Part shown: positions 34,596 to 43,162 of the stretch, piece after piece | Layout: every line of letters begins with the position of its first letter | How positions within the stretch are numbered: position 1 is the first letter of the stretch | NCBI RefSeq assembly: GCF_000730665.1 | Contig: NZ_BBIV01000007.1 | Location: 1 to 64,000, forward strand | Source of the DNA: Pseudomonas plecoglossicida NBRC 103162 = DSM 15088 | GTDB taxonomy: Bacteria; Pseudomonadota; Gammaproteobacteria; Pseudomonadales; Pseudomonadaceae | Length of the DNA: 64,000 nucleotides | Direction: 5' to 3' | Translations under genes and position numbers: made by a program | Notes under the pieces: model-generated | The model's database searches: none | Told to the model about the DNA's origin: nothing | Seen by the model: the letters and a program-made list of their open reading frames with translations, nothing else

Positions 34596-35660
34596 ATGAG
34601 TGAGAGAACCACGTCAGCCAGCTGGGCATCAGGGATCGTCAAGGCACTCGAGCTGGAAGGGCTCGACTGCCGTGCCATGTTCAAGCAACTGGGGCTCGAT
34701 TTTGCCGCTCTCGACGACCCGGATGCGCGGTTTCCACAAGACTCCATGACCCGCCTGTGGCAGTTGGCGGTGGAGCTGTCCGGCAATGAAGCGATCGGCC
34801 TGAACATGGCGCGGGTGGTGCGGCCGGCATCGTTCCACGTGGTGGGCTATGCGTTGATGTCCAGCCGCACACTGGCCGAAGGTTTCGAGCGGCTGGTGCG
34901 CTACCAGCGCATCATCGCCGAAAGCTCCGACCTGAGCTTCCGCCTGGGGCCTGAAGGCTACTCCCTGATCCTCACCGTGCACGGCGATCACCTGCCGCCG
35001 ACCCGGCACAGCTCCGAGGCGTCGCTGGCATGCGCACTGGCGCTGAGCACGTGGCTCAGTGGCCGGCCCATACAGCCCAGACGGGTGTTGATCCAGGGGC
35101 CGCAGCCGAAGAATATCGAACCCTACAAGGTGGCGTTTCACTCACCCCTGGTGTTCGGCGCACCACACGATGCGCTGGTGTTCGAGCGCGCCGACATGGA
35201 AGCCCCACTGCCGACCGCCAACGAAGCCATGGCGGTGCTGCATGACCGGTTCGCCGGCGAGTACCTGGCGCGCTTTTCCGAAAGCCGGGTCACCCACCGG
35301 GTACGCCAGGTGCTGTGCCGCATCCTGCCCCAGGGCGAGCCCAAGCGGGAGACCCTGGCCCAGGCCCTGCACCTGTCCCAGCGCACCCTGCAACGCCGTC
35401 TGCAGGAAGAGGGCACCAGCTTCCAGACGCTGCTGGACGACACCCGGCGCGAGCTGGCCGAGCAATACCTTGCCCAGCCGGGCATGACCTTGTTGGAGGC
35501 CGCCTACCTGCTGGGCTTTGCCGACCCCAGCAACTTCTACCGGGCGTTCCGCCGCTGGTTCGACGTCACCCCCACCGAGTACCGCGCCCGCCTGGGCGGT
35601 GCGCAACCCATCGTGATCAATGACGCCAGAACGCCGGCATACATAGCACCAGCACCGTGA
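34596..35660 (+). CDS. AraC-family regulator with arabinose-type ligand domain (OruR/ArgR-like group)
   Basis: This 354-aa regulator has an N-terminal Arabinose_bd domain (about residues 20-210; VVRPASFHVVGYALMSSRTL) and a C-terminal AraC DNA-binding domain (LAQALHLSQRTLQRRLQEEG, then LLEAAYLLGFADPSNFYRAF). The architecture is common in Pseudomonas regulators of amino-acid and lipid catabolism such as OruR. Its target is unknown. Its last 44 bases overlap the 3' end of the convergent trkH gene. Confidence 0.8.
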   Translation: MSERTTSASWASGIVKALELEGLDCRAMFKQLGLDFAALDDPDARFPQDSMTRLWQLAVELSGNEAIGLNMARVVRPASFHVVGYALMSSRTLAEGFERLVRYQRIIAESSDLSFRLGPEGYSLILTVHGDHLPPTRHSSEASLACALALSTWLSGRPIQPRRVLIQGPQPKNIEPYKVAFHSPLVFGAPHDALVFERADMEAPLPTANEAMAVLHDRFAGEYLARFSESRVTHRVRQVLCRILPQGEPKRETLAQALHLSQRTLQRRLQEEGTSFQTLLDDTRRELAEQYLAQPGMTLLEAAYLLGFADPSNFYRAFRRWFDVTPTEYRARLGGAQPIVINDARTPAYIAPAP

Positions 35661-37071
35661 TGATCTCCAGGCGCCCGAGCAGCATGCCGCTGGCGAGGAT
35701 CCACTTGGCGGCATCCGGCAGCGAGGCATAGTTGCCCGATGGGCCGATCACTTCACCCAGGCCCGGGCCAACGCCCGAGACGGTGCCGGCGGCGCCGGTC
35801 AGTGCAGTCATCCAGTCCACGCCCAGCAGTGACAGCAGCAATGCCATCACGCAGATGGTGATGGCGAAGAAGAACGAGAACGTCAGGATCGAACGCACGA
35901 TCTCTTCGTCGAGGCGGTGGCCGTTGTACTTCTGCTTGATCACCGCGCGTGGGTGGATCAGCTGGTTCAAGCTGGCCTTGAGCAGGATATAGGCCACCTG
36001 GAAGCGGAAGATCTTGATGCCGCCAGCGGTCGATCCGGAGCAGCCGCCGACGAAGCCCAGGTAGAAGAACAGCATCAGCGAGAAATTGCCCCACAGGCTG
36101 TAGTCACCCAGCGCGAAGCCGGTGGTGGTGACCACCGAGGTCACGTTGAGCGCCACGTGGCGCAAGGCGTCCAGCCAGTGCAGTTTGGTCGTGGCCCAGT
36201 ACCAGGTGCCCAGCACCAGCCAGGTGACCACCAACATGCCGAGCAGCCCCTGCACCTGTTGGTCGCGGATCAGCGCCTTGCGGTTGCCGCGCAGGGTCGC
36301 CACGTAGAGGGTGAACGGCAGGCTGCCGAGGATCATGACCACCACGGCTACCCAGTGCACCGCCGGGATGTCCCATTTCGCCAGGGACTGGTCCGAGGTC
36401 GAGAAACCCCCGGTGGAAATCGCCGACATGGCGTGGTTGATCGCATCGAAGGGGCTCATGCCGGCCCACCAGAAGGCCACGGCGCCGAGTACCGAGAAGC
36501 CGACGTAGACCCCCACGATCGACTTGGCGACCATGTGCGAGCGCGGCATGACCTTTTCCGAGCGGTCGGAGGATTCGGTCTGGAACAGGCGCATGCCACC
36601 GATGCGCAGCAGCGGCAGGATCGCCACCGCCATGGCGATGAAGCCGATGCCGCCGAGCCAGTGCAGCATCGAGCGCCACATCAGGATGCCCGGCGACATG
36701 CTGTCCAGCCCGCTGAGCACCGTGGCGCCGGTGGCGGTGATGCCGGACATGCTCTCGAAGAAGGCGTCGGTGTAGCTGATGTGCTGGGTCAGCAGGAAGG
36801 GCAGGGCGGCGAACACGCACACCACCAGCCAGCTGCTGACGGTGAGCAGGTACATGTCGCGCGGACGCAGGTGCACATGTTCGGGGCGGCCCTGCAGGAC
36901 CATGGCCAGGCCGGCGACGAAGGTGATAAGGCTGGACCAGAGGAACGACGGCATGTCGCCGGTGCGTTCGAAGATCACCAGGGTCGCCATGGGCACGACC
37001 ATGCTGACCGCCAGGGTGATGAGGAAGATGCCGATGATGAAACCAATGATCCTTAAGGTCGGCAAGGCCAT
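35617..37071 (-). CDS. trkH: Trk-system potassium uptake protein TrkH
   Basis: This 484-aa inner-membrane protein is the potassium-translocating subunit of Trk. It has the four MPM repeats with pore loops ending in glycine: SGITATGATV, AISTGGFST, VTTTGFALGD, and SGVGPGLGEV, plus CSGSTAGGIKIFR that is typical of TrkH. It works with the peripheral NAD-binding protein TrkA, not in this window. The stop codon lies inside the convergent AraC gene. Confidence 0.92.
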   Translation of the reverse strand: MALPTLRIIGFIIGIFLITLAVSMVVPMATLVIFERTGDMPSFLWSSLITFVAGLAMVLQGRPEHVHLRPRDMYLLTVSSWLVVCVFAALPFLLTQHISYTDAFFESMSGITATGATVLSGLDSMSPGILMWRSMLHWLGGIGFIAMAVAILPLLRIGGMRLFQTESSDRSEKVMPRSHMVAKSIVGVYVGFSVLGAVAFWWAGMSPFDAINHAMSAISTGGFSTSDQSLAKWDIPAVHWVAVVVMILGSLPFTLYVATLRGNRKALIRDQQVQGLLGMLVVTWLVLGTWYWATTKLHWLDALRHVALNVTSVVTTTGFALGDYSLWGNFSLMLFFYLGFVGGCSGSTAGGIKIFRFQVAYILLKASLNQLIHPRAVIKQKYNGHRLDEEIVRSILTFSFFFAITICVMALLLSLLGVDWMTALTGAAGTVSGVGPGLGEVIGPSGNYASLPDAAKWILASGMLLGRLEIITVLVLCMPAFWRH

Positions 37072-37123
37072 GTGATCTGCTCTGACTCTGAACGGAAGGG
37101 CGCCATTCTACCTATGGGTCTGG

Positions 37124-37216
37124 CAGCTGCAAGCCGCGAGCTACAAGCTGCAAGAAAAAGGCTTGTGCACCGGGTCGGCGCCCTCTTGGCGCTTGCAGCT
37201 TGTAGCTTGCAGCTTG
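37124..37216. repeat. Inverted repeat of the GCTTGCAGCTT family, copy 1
   Basis: The arms at about 37125-37154 and 37191-37216 read AGCTACAAGCTGCAAG and its complement. The element is unrelated to the REP class and recurs at 39856. It lies between trkH and the divergent nitroreductase gene. Confidence 0.8.
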
Positions 37217-37253
37217 AGAATGGCCGCACATTCACCTGCCAGGAGGGTAGCCG

Positions 37254-37811
37254 ATGGAGGCTCTCGACGCATTGCTCAACCGTGTTTCCGTGCCACGCCT
37301 GACTGATCCTGCGCCCAATGACGCCCAGCGCGAGGCGCTGTTCCAGGCGGCGCTGCGCGCGCCTGACCACGGCCAGCTGCGGCCCTGGCGCTTCCTGACC
37401 ATCGAGGGCGAGGGGCGGGAGAAGCTCGGTGAGCTGTTTGCCCAGGCGCTGCAGCACAAGGGCGATGCGAGCCAGGCTGCGCTGGACAAGGCGCGCGCCA
37501 TGCCGTTGCGCGCGCCGTTGCTGATCGTGGTGATCGCCAAGCTGCAGGACCACTTCAAGGTGCCCAAGTCCGAGCAGCGCCTGGCGGCGGGCTGCGCGGC
37601 CCACGGCATCCTGATCGCGGCGCATGCCCAGGGCATCGGCGCGGTGTGGCGCACCGGCGACATGGCCTTCGATGGTTTCGTGCACAAGGGATTGGGGATG
37701 GCCGAGAACGAGGAGTTGATCGGTTACCTGTATGTGGGGACGCCGATGGCAGAGCCGCGTACGGCGCCGATTCTGGAGACAGCCGAGTTCGTCAGCGCCT
37801 GGGGCGAGTGA
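37254..37811 (+). CDS. Nitroreductase-family protein, YdjA-like
   Basis: This 185-aa flavoprotein resembles YdjA, the smallest FMN nitroreductases: APDHGQLRPWRFLTIEGEGR near residues 36-55, AAGCAAHGILIAAHAQGIGA, VWRTGDMAF and GYLYVGTP near the end. Such enzymes reduce nitro compounds or quinones with NAD(P)H; the true substrate is unknown. AGGAGGG precedes the ATG. The upstream gap carries the second repeat family. Confidence 0.88.
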   Translation: MEALDALLNRVSVPRLTDPAPNDAQREALFQAALRAPDHGQLRPWRFLTIEGEGREKLGELFAQALQHKGDASQAALDKARAMPLRAPLLIVVIAKLQDHFKVPKSEQRLAAGCAAHGILIAAHAQGIGAVWRTGDMAFDGFVHKGLGMAENEELIGYLYVGTPMAEPRTAPILETAEFVSAWGE

Positions 37812-37818
37812 TGCATTG

Positions 37819-37920
37819 CTGCCCATCGCCGGCAAGCCGGCTCCCACAGGTACAGCGCTGGCCGTAAGGCTTGTGCCATACCTGTAGGAGCTGGCTTGCC
37901 GGCGATGGGCTGCGCAGCAG
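37819..37920. repeat. REPIN (inverted REP pair)
   Basis: Two inverted REP cores (GCCCATCGCCGGCAAGCC and complement) flank a long loop between convergent nitroreductase and sensor-kinase genes. Confidence 0.85.
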
Positions 37921-37933
37921 CCCCTGTCCCCCA

Positions 37934-39265
37934 TCAGATGCTCGAAACAGCCTCAGGCAACTCCAGGCGGGCGACAAAACCACCTTGCGGATGATTCTCC
38001 AGCACCAGGCTGCCGCCGTGGCGCTCCGCCGCCTTGCGCGCAATCGCCAACCCTAGCCCATGGCCTGCCGCATCCTGCCCCGGCGCCCTGAAGAATGGCT
38101 CACCCAGTTGCGCCAGATGCTCCGCAGCCACCCCCGGCCCATGGTCGCGCACGCTCACCACGATCAGCTCCTGCTCACGCCCGGCGCGAATTTCGATCGG
38201 CTGCCCCACCGGATTGAAGCGCAAGGCATTGCGCAGCAAGTTGTCCACGGCACGCTCGATCAACGTCGGCCAACCCTGCAGGGTCAACCCCGGCTGGGCC
38301 TCCAGCTTCACTTCCTGCTCCGGTGCGCTGAGCTGGGCATCCTTGCGCACGCTGCCGAGCAACATGTTGAGGTCGACGGTTTCGGCATGTGCCTGCTCGG
38401 CATCGACCCGGGCCAATGTCAGGATTTCGCTGATCAGGTCTTCCAGGCGGTCGCACTCACGGGTCAGGCGTGGCCACAGCGCCTGGCGCTGATCCGCCTC
38501 GGCGCGCTCGGCCAAGGCCAGGGCGATACGCAGGCGAGCCAGGGGCGAACGCAGTTCGTGGGAAACGTCGCGCAGCAGCTGACGCTGGCTGCCGATCAGG
38601 CTCTGCAGGCGAGCGCCCATCTTGTTGAAGTCCTTGGCCAGCACGCCGAATTCATCGCGTCGCGCCGACAGGCGGGCCAGGCTGTTCTGTTGGTAGGTGG
38701 TCTGGCCGAGGTCGTGTACGGCGCCGCGCAGGCGGCTCAGCGGGCGGGTGATCGACAGGGTCACCAGCAGGCTGAACAGGGTCAGCACCACCAGGGCAAT
38801 GCCCAGGGCGCTCAGCGGCCACAGCAGGCTCTCGCGGTGCCAGGCGTCCAGCTCGGGGTGCGGAATACGGTAGATCAGCAGGTAGGTTTCACCGCTTTCG
38901 GGGCTGGTGTATTCCTCGGTCAGGCGGCGCCACGGCAAGCGGCGCTGGTCGTTGTGCTGGCGTGCCTCGAAGGCTGCGGCGCGGCGCGGGAAGGTGCCGG
39001 GCACCACGGCCGCGCCGCTGTCGTCGAGCACCTGCACATCGATCTTGTAACGTTCTCTGCGCCGTTCCAGGAACATCTGCGCAGCCTCCACGCCTTCTTG
39101 CTCGTAGTGCTTGGCCCAATGGCTGGCCAGGGTGTTGAGGCCGGGGTGGCGGCTGAGGATCCAAGCGTCCTGGTTGAGCATGTGGCCCAGCAGGATCGAC
39201 AGGCCGGCAACCAGCGTGATAGCCAGCCAGAAGCTGGCCAGGATGCGCCAGAACAGAGAACGCAA
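37934..39265 (-). CDS. cpxA: Sensor histidine kinase, CpxA-like
   Basis: This 443-aa inner-membrane kinase has two membrane helices (about residues 8-28 and 150-172) around a periplasmic sensor, a HAMP linker (ITRPLSRLRGAVHDL), the H-box RDVSHELRSPLARLR, N-box DNLLRNALRF, and DHGPGV and GHGLGLAIA. The neighbours (Spy/CpxP-like protein, response regulator) match the P. aeruginosa PA3204-PA3206 cpx cluster. I prefer the TTG at 39265: AGGAGG ends five bases before it, while the in-frame GTG at 39271 overlaps that site. A terminator-like hairpin separates it from the Spy-like gene. Confidence 0.82.
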   Translation of the reverse strand: MRSLFWRILASFWLAITLVAGLSILLGHMLNQDAWILSRHPGLNTLASHWAKHYEQEGVEAAQMFLERRRERYKIDVQVLDDSGAAVVPGTFPRRAAAFEARQHNDQRRLPWRRLTEEYTSPESGETYLLIYRIPHPELDAWHRESLLWPLSALGIALVVLTLFSLLVTLSITRPLSRLRGAVHDLGQTTYQQNSLARLSARRDEFGVLAKDFNKMGARLQSLIGSQRQLLRDVSHELRSPLARLRIALALAERAEADQRQALWPRLTRECDRLEDLISEILTLARVDAEQAHAETVDLNMLLGSVRKDAQLSAPEQEVKLEAQPGLTLQGWPTLIERAVDNLLRNALRFNPVGQPIEIRAGREQELIVVSVRDHGPGVAAEHLAQLGEPFFRAPGQDAAGHGLGLAIARKAAERHGGSLVLENHPQGGFVARLELPEAVSSI

Positions 39266-39285
39266 GAGCACCTCCTGTAAACGGG

Positions 39286-39319
39286 AAAAGCCCGGCCCGC
39301 GGGTGGGCGCGGGCCGGGC
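39286..39319 (-). terminator. Terminator-like hairpin between spy-like gene and cpxA
   Basis: On the minus strand a 12-bp perfect GC stem (39319-39308 with 39301-39290, six-base loop) is followed by TTTT. It lies after the Spy-like stop and just before cpxA, so it should let the periplasmic protein be made in excess over the kinase. Confidence 0.7.
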
Positions 39320-39333
39320 ATCGGTGGGATAGC

Positions 39334-39750
39334 TTACTGGGCCTTGTTGCCTTTTTCAGCTTTCCAGGCCTGGAACTCCTTCCATTCGGCCTTGCGTGCT
39401 TCACGCTCTTTCTGCAGTTCGTCGAACTTCTTCTGCTGGTCAGGCTTGAGCAACGCGCGGATCTGGCTTTCGGACTTGTCGTGGCTGGCCTTGAGCTCAT
39501 CTTTCATGGCCTTCTGCTCGGCGGCTGGCAGTTTGGCCATGTAGCGTTCGGTGATGTCGTGGCGGTTTTTCATCTGCTCGCCCATCAGCTTGCGGATCTC
39601 CTGGCGCTGTTCACGGCTCAGGTCCAGTTGGGCGAAAGGCGCATCACCGCGATGATGCGGGCCGTCGTGACGCTGGCCGCCTTCAGGCATGGCCATGGCC
39701 ACGGTCGGCAGGGCGGCGGCGAACATCAGGGCGATAAGGGTCTTGCGCAT
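39334..39750 (-). CDS. Spy/CpxP-family periplasmic protein
   Basis: This 138-aa protein starts with a signal peptide (MRKTLIALMFAAALPTVAMA) and has the Spy/CpxP helical cradle with two LTxxQ-like motifs, LDLSREQRQEI near residue 43 and LLKPDQQKKFDEL near residue 100. A histidine-rich patch (RHDGPHHRGD) follows the signal. Such proteins act as ATP-independent periplasmic chaperones, and CpxP also restrains CpxA. It lies between cpxR and cpxA. A GGAGAG site and, further upstream, a CpxR box serve it. Confidence 0.83.
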   Translation of the reverse strand: MRKTLIALMFAAALPTVAMAMPEGGQRHDGPHHRGDAPFAQLDLSREQRQEIRKLMGEQMKNRHDITERYMAKLPAAEQKAMKDELKASHDKSESQIRALLKPDQQKKFDELQKEREARKAEWKEFQAWKAEKGNKAQ

Positions 39751-39830
39751 GGTGTCTCTCCTTTCATGGGCCGGTGGTTACCGGATGAGCACAGTCTAGG
39801 GAGATCAAGGTCAAGCGCAGTCAGCGAAGC

Positions 39831-39846
39831 GTAAAGGCTAGGTAAA
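39831..39846 (-). promoter_or_regulatory. CpxR box upstream of the spy-like gene
   Basis: GTAAA-N6-GTAAA on the plus strand is a direct repeat of the CpxR half-site; on the minus strand it lies about 80 bases before the Spy-like ATG. A TAGACT -10 candidate (minus strand, 39798-39793) puts the box centre near -52. Confidence 0.6.
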
Positions 39847-39855
39847 GAAGCAGCG

Positions 39856-39936
39856 GCAAGTTGCAAGCTGCAAGCGACAAGAAACAGCGTGCGAGTGGAT
39901 ACTTTTCTTGTGGCTTGAAGCTAGAAGCTTGTGGCT
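39856..39936. repeat. Inverted repeat of the GCTTGCAGCTT family, copy 2
   Basis: The arms read CAAGTTGCAAGCTGCAAG...GACAAGAAA (in parts) and TTTTCTTGTGGCTTGAAGC. It is a diverged copy of the element at 37124-37216 and lies directly after the cpxR stop. Confidence 0.7.
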
Positions 39937-39938
39937 GA

Positions 39939-40616
39939 TCAAAGGCTGTAGTAGTACCCACGGCTGCGCAGGGCGACGATGCGCGGGCGGCCGTCGGCAT
40001 GCGGGCCGATCTTCTTGCGCAGATTGCTCACGTGCATGTCCAGGCTGCGGTCATACAGGGTCAGCTTGCGGCCCAGGCCGATCTGTGCGAGCTCCTGCTT
40101 GTCCAGCGGCTCGCCGGGTTGGCGCAGCAGGGCTTCGAGGATGCGGCTTTCGGACAAGGTGAGGCTCATCTCCCGGCCGTCGATGCTGACCACGCCACGG
40201 ACCGGGCTGAAGGCCAGGTCACCGATCTCCAGTTGCGTGCTGGCGGCGGTCGGGTGGCTGCGGCGCAGCACGGCCCGCAGGCGCGCGGTGAGCTCACGGG
40301 GGTCGCAAGGCTTGGCCAGGTAGTCGTCGGCGCCCAGTTCCAGTCCGAGGATGCGGTCCAGCGGTTCGCCGCGGGCCGAGAGCATCAGCACCGGCAACTC
40401 GGTATGTTCGCTGCGCAGCTGCTTGAGCAGCTCCAGGCCACTGCCGTCGGGCAGCATCACGTCCAGCACGACCGCTGCAGGCTCGTGCTCGGCCAGGGCC
40501 TGGCGCGCGCTCTGGCCGTCGTGGCAGGCGCGCACGGCAAAACCTTCCTGGATCAGCCAGCTGCCGAGCAGCTCGCAGAGTTCCTGGTCGTCATCAATCA
40601 GTAACAGCTCGCTCAT
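39939..40616 (-). CDS. cpxR: Two-component response regulator, CpxR-like (OmpR family)
   Basis: This 225-aa regulator has a receiver domain with acidic pocket D8-D10, phospho-acceptor D52 (VVLDVMLPDGSG) and K102 (DDYLAKP), then an OmpR-type winged helix (LTLSESRILEALLRQPGEPL, and the YDRSLDMHVSNLRKKIG recognition part). With the Spy-like and kinase genes downstream it forms an envelope-stress module; in P. aeruginosa CpxR also activates an efflux operon. A CpxR box follows in the next gap. Confidence 0.85.
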   Translation of the reverse strand: MSELLLIDDDQELCELLGSWLIQEGFAVRACHDGQSARQALAEHEPAAVVLDVMLPDGSGLELLKQLRSEHTELPVLMLSARGEPLDRILGLELGADDYLAKPCDPRELTARLRAVLRRSHPTAASTQLEIGDLAFSPVRGVVSIDGREMSLTLSESRILEALLRQPGEPLDKQELAQIGLGRKLTLYDRSLDMHVSNLRKKIGPHADGRPRIVALRSRGYYYSL

Positions 40617-40694
40617 GACTCACTCAATTCAAATCGACGGCGTCTGACGTGTCCGCCAGTGGCAAAGATACAGCAGACACCGCCAATTTGTCGG

Positions 40695-40994
40695 TTATGG
40701 CAAGACTTGCTTGAAGGGCTTGACGATCACCTTGTCGTACACGCCCGCGGCGATGTACGGGTCGGCATCGGCCCAGGCCTGTGCGGCAGCGAGCGAGTCG
40801 AACTCGGCGACGATCAGGCTGCCGCTGAAGCCGGCTTCACCCGGGTCGTTGCTGTCGATGGCCGGGTGCGGGCCGGCCAGTACCACGCGGCCTTCGGCCT
40901 TGAGTTGCTGCAGGCGCTCGATGTGCGCCGGACGTGCGGCCAGGCGCTTTTCCAGGGAGTTCGCGACGTCGCTGGCGATGATGGCGTAGAGCAT
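40695..40994 (-). CDS. yciI: YciI-family protein
   Basis: This 99-aa protein starts [20 protein letters not shown] and has the YciI ferredoxin-like fold markers: [20 protein letters not shown] (histidine of the putative active site), [16 protein letters not shown] and [17 protein letters not shown]. The activity is uncertain; H. influenzae YciI has been proposed as a hydrolase-like dimer. AAGGATTGAC precedes the start at 40994. It follows yciB in a tight operon. Confidence 0.9.
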   Translation of the reverse strand: MLYAIIASDVANSLEKRLAARPAHIERLQQLKAEGRVVLAGPHPAIDSNDPGEAGFSGSLIVAEFDSLAAAQAWADADPYIAAGVYDKVIVKPFKQVLP

Positions 40995-40995
40995 G

Positions 40996-41589
40996 TCAAT
41001 CCTTGGTCTTGGAGGTGGAGGGGTCGTCGTGCAGGTGGCGCGACAGGTACACACCCTGCGCCACCAGGAAGATCACGGTCATGCCCAGGCTGCCGAACAC
41101 CTTGAAGTCGACCCAGAAGTCCTGGAAGGTGAAGGCGACGAACAGGTTGGCCGCGCCGCAGAACAGGAAGAACACGATCCAGGCCAGGTTCAGGCGAGCC
41201 CACACGGCGTCGGGCAGGGTCAGGGCGTGGCCCATGATGCGCTTGATCAGGACTCGGTCGCCGATGAAGTGGCTGCCGGCAAAACCCAGGGCGAACAGCC
41301 AGTTGACCACCGGCGCTTTCCATTTGAGGAAGGTTTCGCTGTGGAAGGTCAAGGTCAGGCCGCCGAACACCAGGCAGGCGACCAAGGTCAGCCACTGGCC
41401 CTTTTCCAGCTTGCGCTGGCGCAGGAACAGGGCGCCGTACACCACCAGCGAGCTGATGATCAGCATTGCCGTGGCGCTGTAGATGCCGCCGAATTCGAAG
41501 CTGTGGCCAGCGACTTCCATCGGGCGTGGGTCGAGCTTGTAGACGATGAAGAACAGCAGCAGCGGGATGAAATCGATGAATTGTTTCAC
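40996..41589 (-). CDS. yciB: Inner-membrane septation protein YciB
   Basis: This 197-aa protein has about five membrane helices and the YciB wording from [18 protein letters not shown] to the C-terminal SRHLHDD. YciB (IspZ) links envelope synthesis with division. The start is a GTG at 41589, where the E. coli protein has MKQF; the ribosome-binding site is weak. It is divergent from the PHP-domain gene with 67 bp between the starts, a gene order conserved in Pseudomonas. Confidence 0.9.
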   Translation of the reverse strand: MKQFIDFIPLLLFFIVYKLDPRPMEVAGHSFEFGGIYSATAMLIISSLVVYGALFLRQRKLEKGQWLTLVACLVFGGLTLTFHSETFLKWKAPVVNWLFALGFAGSHFIGDRVLIKRIMGHALTLPDAVWARLNLAWIVFFLFCGAANLFVAFTFQDFWVDFKVFGSLGMTVIFLVAQGVYLSRHLHDDPSTSKTKD

Positions 41590-41656
41590 AATGGCAGCCA
41601 GAATCGGGATGTGACGGCATAATAACAAACATCGATTCCAGCGAAAGCGCTCCTCC

Positions 41657-42517
41657 ATGAATGTTGATCTGCACTGTCACAGCACGGCCTCCGATGGCGC
41701 CCTGTCGCCTGCGGTCCTGGTCGCCCGGGCCCATGAGCACGGGGTGCAGACCTTGGCCCTGACCGACCATGACACCCTCGAAGGCCTGCCAGAAGCACGC
41801 CAGGCCTGCGCCGAGCTTGGCCTGCGCTGGGTCAGCGGCGTAGAGCTGTCGTGCACCTGGGGCGGGGCGACCATTCATGTGCTGGGCTATGATTTCCCCC
41901 TCGATGCCCCGCCCCTGGCCGAGGCTATCGAAGCCTTGCACCGTGGCCGCTGGCTGCGCGCGGAGGAAATCGACAAACGGTTGGCCGCCAAAGGCATGCC
42001 GGGCGCCCTCGATGGCGCTCGCGCCATGCAGCAGGAGCTGGGCGACAGCGGCAACGCGCCGGCGCGGCCGCATTTCGCCGAGTTCCTGGTGCGCGCGGGG
42101 CACGTCAAGGACCGCGGCGAGGCGTTTCGCAAGTGGCTGGGGGCGGGCAAGCTCGGTGACGTCAAGCAGCACTGGCCGACCCTTGAAGAAACTGTTGCCA
42201 CCCTGCGTCAGTCCAATGCGTGGGTGAGCCTGGCCCATCCCATGCACTACGATCTGACCCGCAGCAAGCGCAGGCGGCTGATTGCCGACTATATTCAGGC
42301 AGGCGGGCAGGCACTTGAGGTAGTCAACGGGATGATGCCGGCCGAGCAGGTGGGCACGATGTCCATCCTCACCCGTGAGTTCGGCCTGCTGGCAAGCGCC
42401 GGTAGCGATTTCCACGGCCCCGGCACCTGGGGCGAGATCGGTGCCTACCGGCCATTGCCCGAGGACCTGCCACCTCTGTGGCGCCGATTCAGCCATGAAC
42501 AGCCTTTGGCGGTATGA
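41657..42517 (+). CDS. rnm: PHP-domain 5'-3' exoribonuclease RNase AM (YciV/TrpH)
   Basis: This 286-aa phosphoesterase has the PHP metal motifs [20 protein letters not shown], an internal insertion and AHPMHYD, and [14 protein letters not shown] near the C-terminus. RNase AM matures the 5' ends of ribosomal RNAs and degrades short 5'-phosphorylated RNA. It begins the rnm-yciO-scpA-scpB block; yciO starts 13 bases after its stop. Confidence 0.9.
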   Translation: MNVDLHCHSTASDGALSPAVLVARAHEHGVQTLALTDHDTLEGLPEARQACAELGLRWVSGVELSCTWGGATIHVLGYDFPLDAPPLAEAIEALHRGRWLRAEEIDKRLAAKGMPGALDGARAMQQELGDSGNAPARPHFAEFLVRAGHVKDRGEAFRKWLGAGKLGDVKQHWPTLEETVATLRQSNAWVSLAHPMHYDLTRSKRRRLIADYIQAGGQALEVVNGMMPAEQVGTMSILTREFGLLASAGSDFHGPGTWGEIGAYRPLPEDLPPLWRRFSHEQPLAV

Positions 42518-42530
42518 ACAGGACGACTAC

Positions 42531-43160
42531 GTGAGCCAATTTTTCCAGATTCATGCGGAAAACCCGCAGGCGCGCCTGATCAAACAGGCTGTCGAGATCA
42601 TTCGCAAGGGCGGTGTGGTGGTGTATCCCACCGACTCGGCCTACGCGTTGGGTTGCCAGATCGGCGACAAGAACGCGATCGAACGGGTTCGCCGCTTGCG
42701 CCAGCTGGACAAGCAACACAATTTCACCCTGCTGTGCTGCGACCTGTCGCAAATGGGGTTGTTCGCCAAGATCGATACCTCCACTTTCCGCCTGCTCAAG
42801 GCGCACATTCCCGGTCCCTATACCTTCATCCTCAATGCCACCCGGGAAGTGCCGCGGCTGCTGATGCACGAGAAGCGCCGTACCATCGGCCTGCGCGTGC
42901 CGTCCAACCCGATTGTCCTGGCGCTGCTCGAAGAGCTGGGCGAGCCGTTGATGAGCGTGAGCCTGATCTTACCGGGCGACGAAGAACCCATGACCGACCC
43001 GTACGAGATCCGTCAACGCCTGGAGCACCATGTCGACCTGATCATCGATGGCGGCTTCGGTGACCTCAAGGCCTCGACCATCATCGACCTGACCGGCGAT
43101 GAACCGGCTTTGATCCGCGAAGGTTGCGGCGATCCCACACCGTTCCTGGTCAACGCGTGA
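42531..43160 (+). CDS. yciO: YciO/Sua5 (YrdC-like) family protein
   Basis: This 209-aa protein has the YrdC-like fold: KGGVVVYPTDSAYALGCQIG, RLRQLDKQHNFTLLCCDLSQ, FRLLKAHIPGPYTFIL and RRTIGLRVPSNPI. The family is related to TsaC/Sua5, which makes threonylcarbamoyl-AMP; the exact role of YciO is less clear. I chose the GTG at 42531 because the protein then begins SQFFQIHAENPQARLI like E. coli YciO, with AGGACG upstream; an ATG at 42495 would overlap rnm. Confidence 0.88.
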   Translation: MSQFFQIHAENPQARLIKQAVEIIRKGGVVVYPTDSAYALGCQIGDKNAIERVRRLRQLDKQHNFTLLCCDLSQMGLFAKIDTSTFRLLKAHIPGPYTFILNATREVPRLLMHEKRRTIGLRVPSNPIVLALLEELGEPLMSVSLILPGDEEPMTDPYEIRQRLEHHVDLIIDGGFGDLKASTIIDLTGDEPALIREGCGDPTPFLVNA

Positions 43161-43162
43161 GC

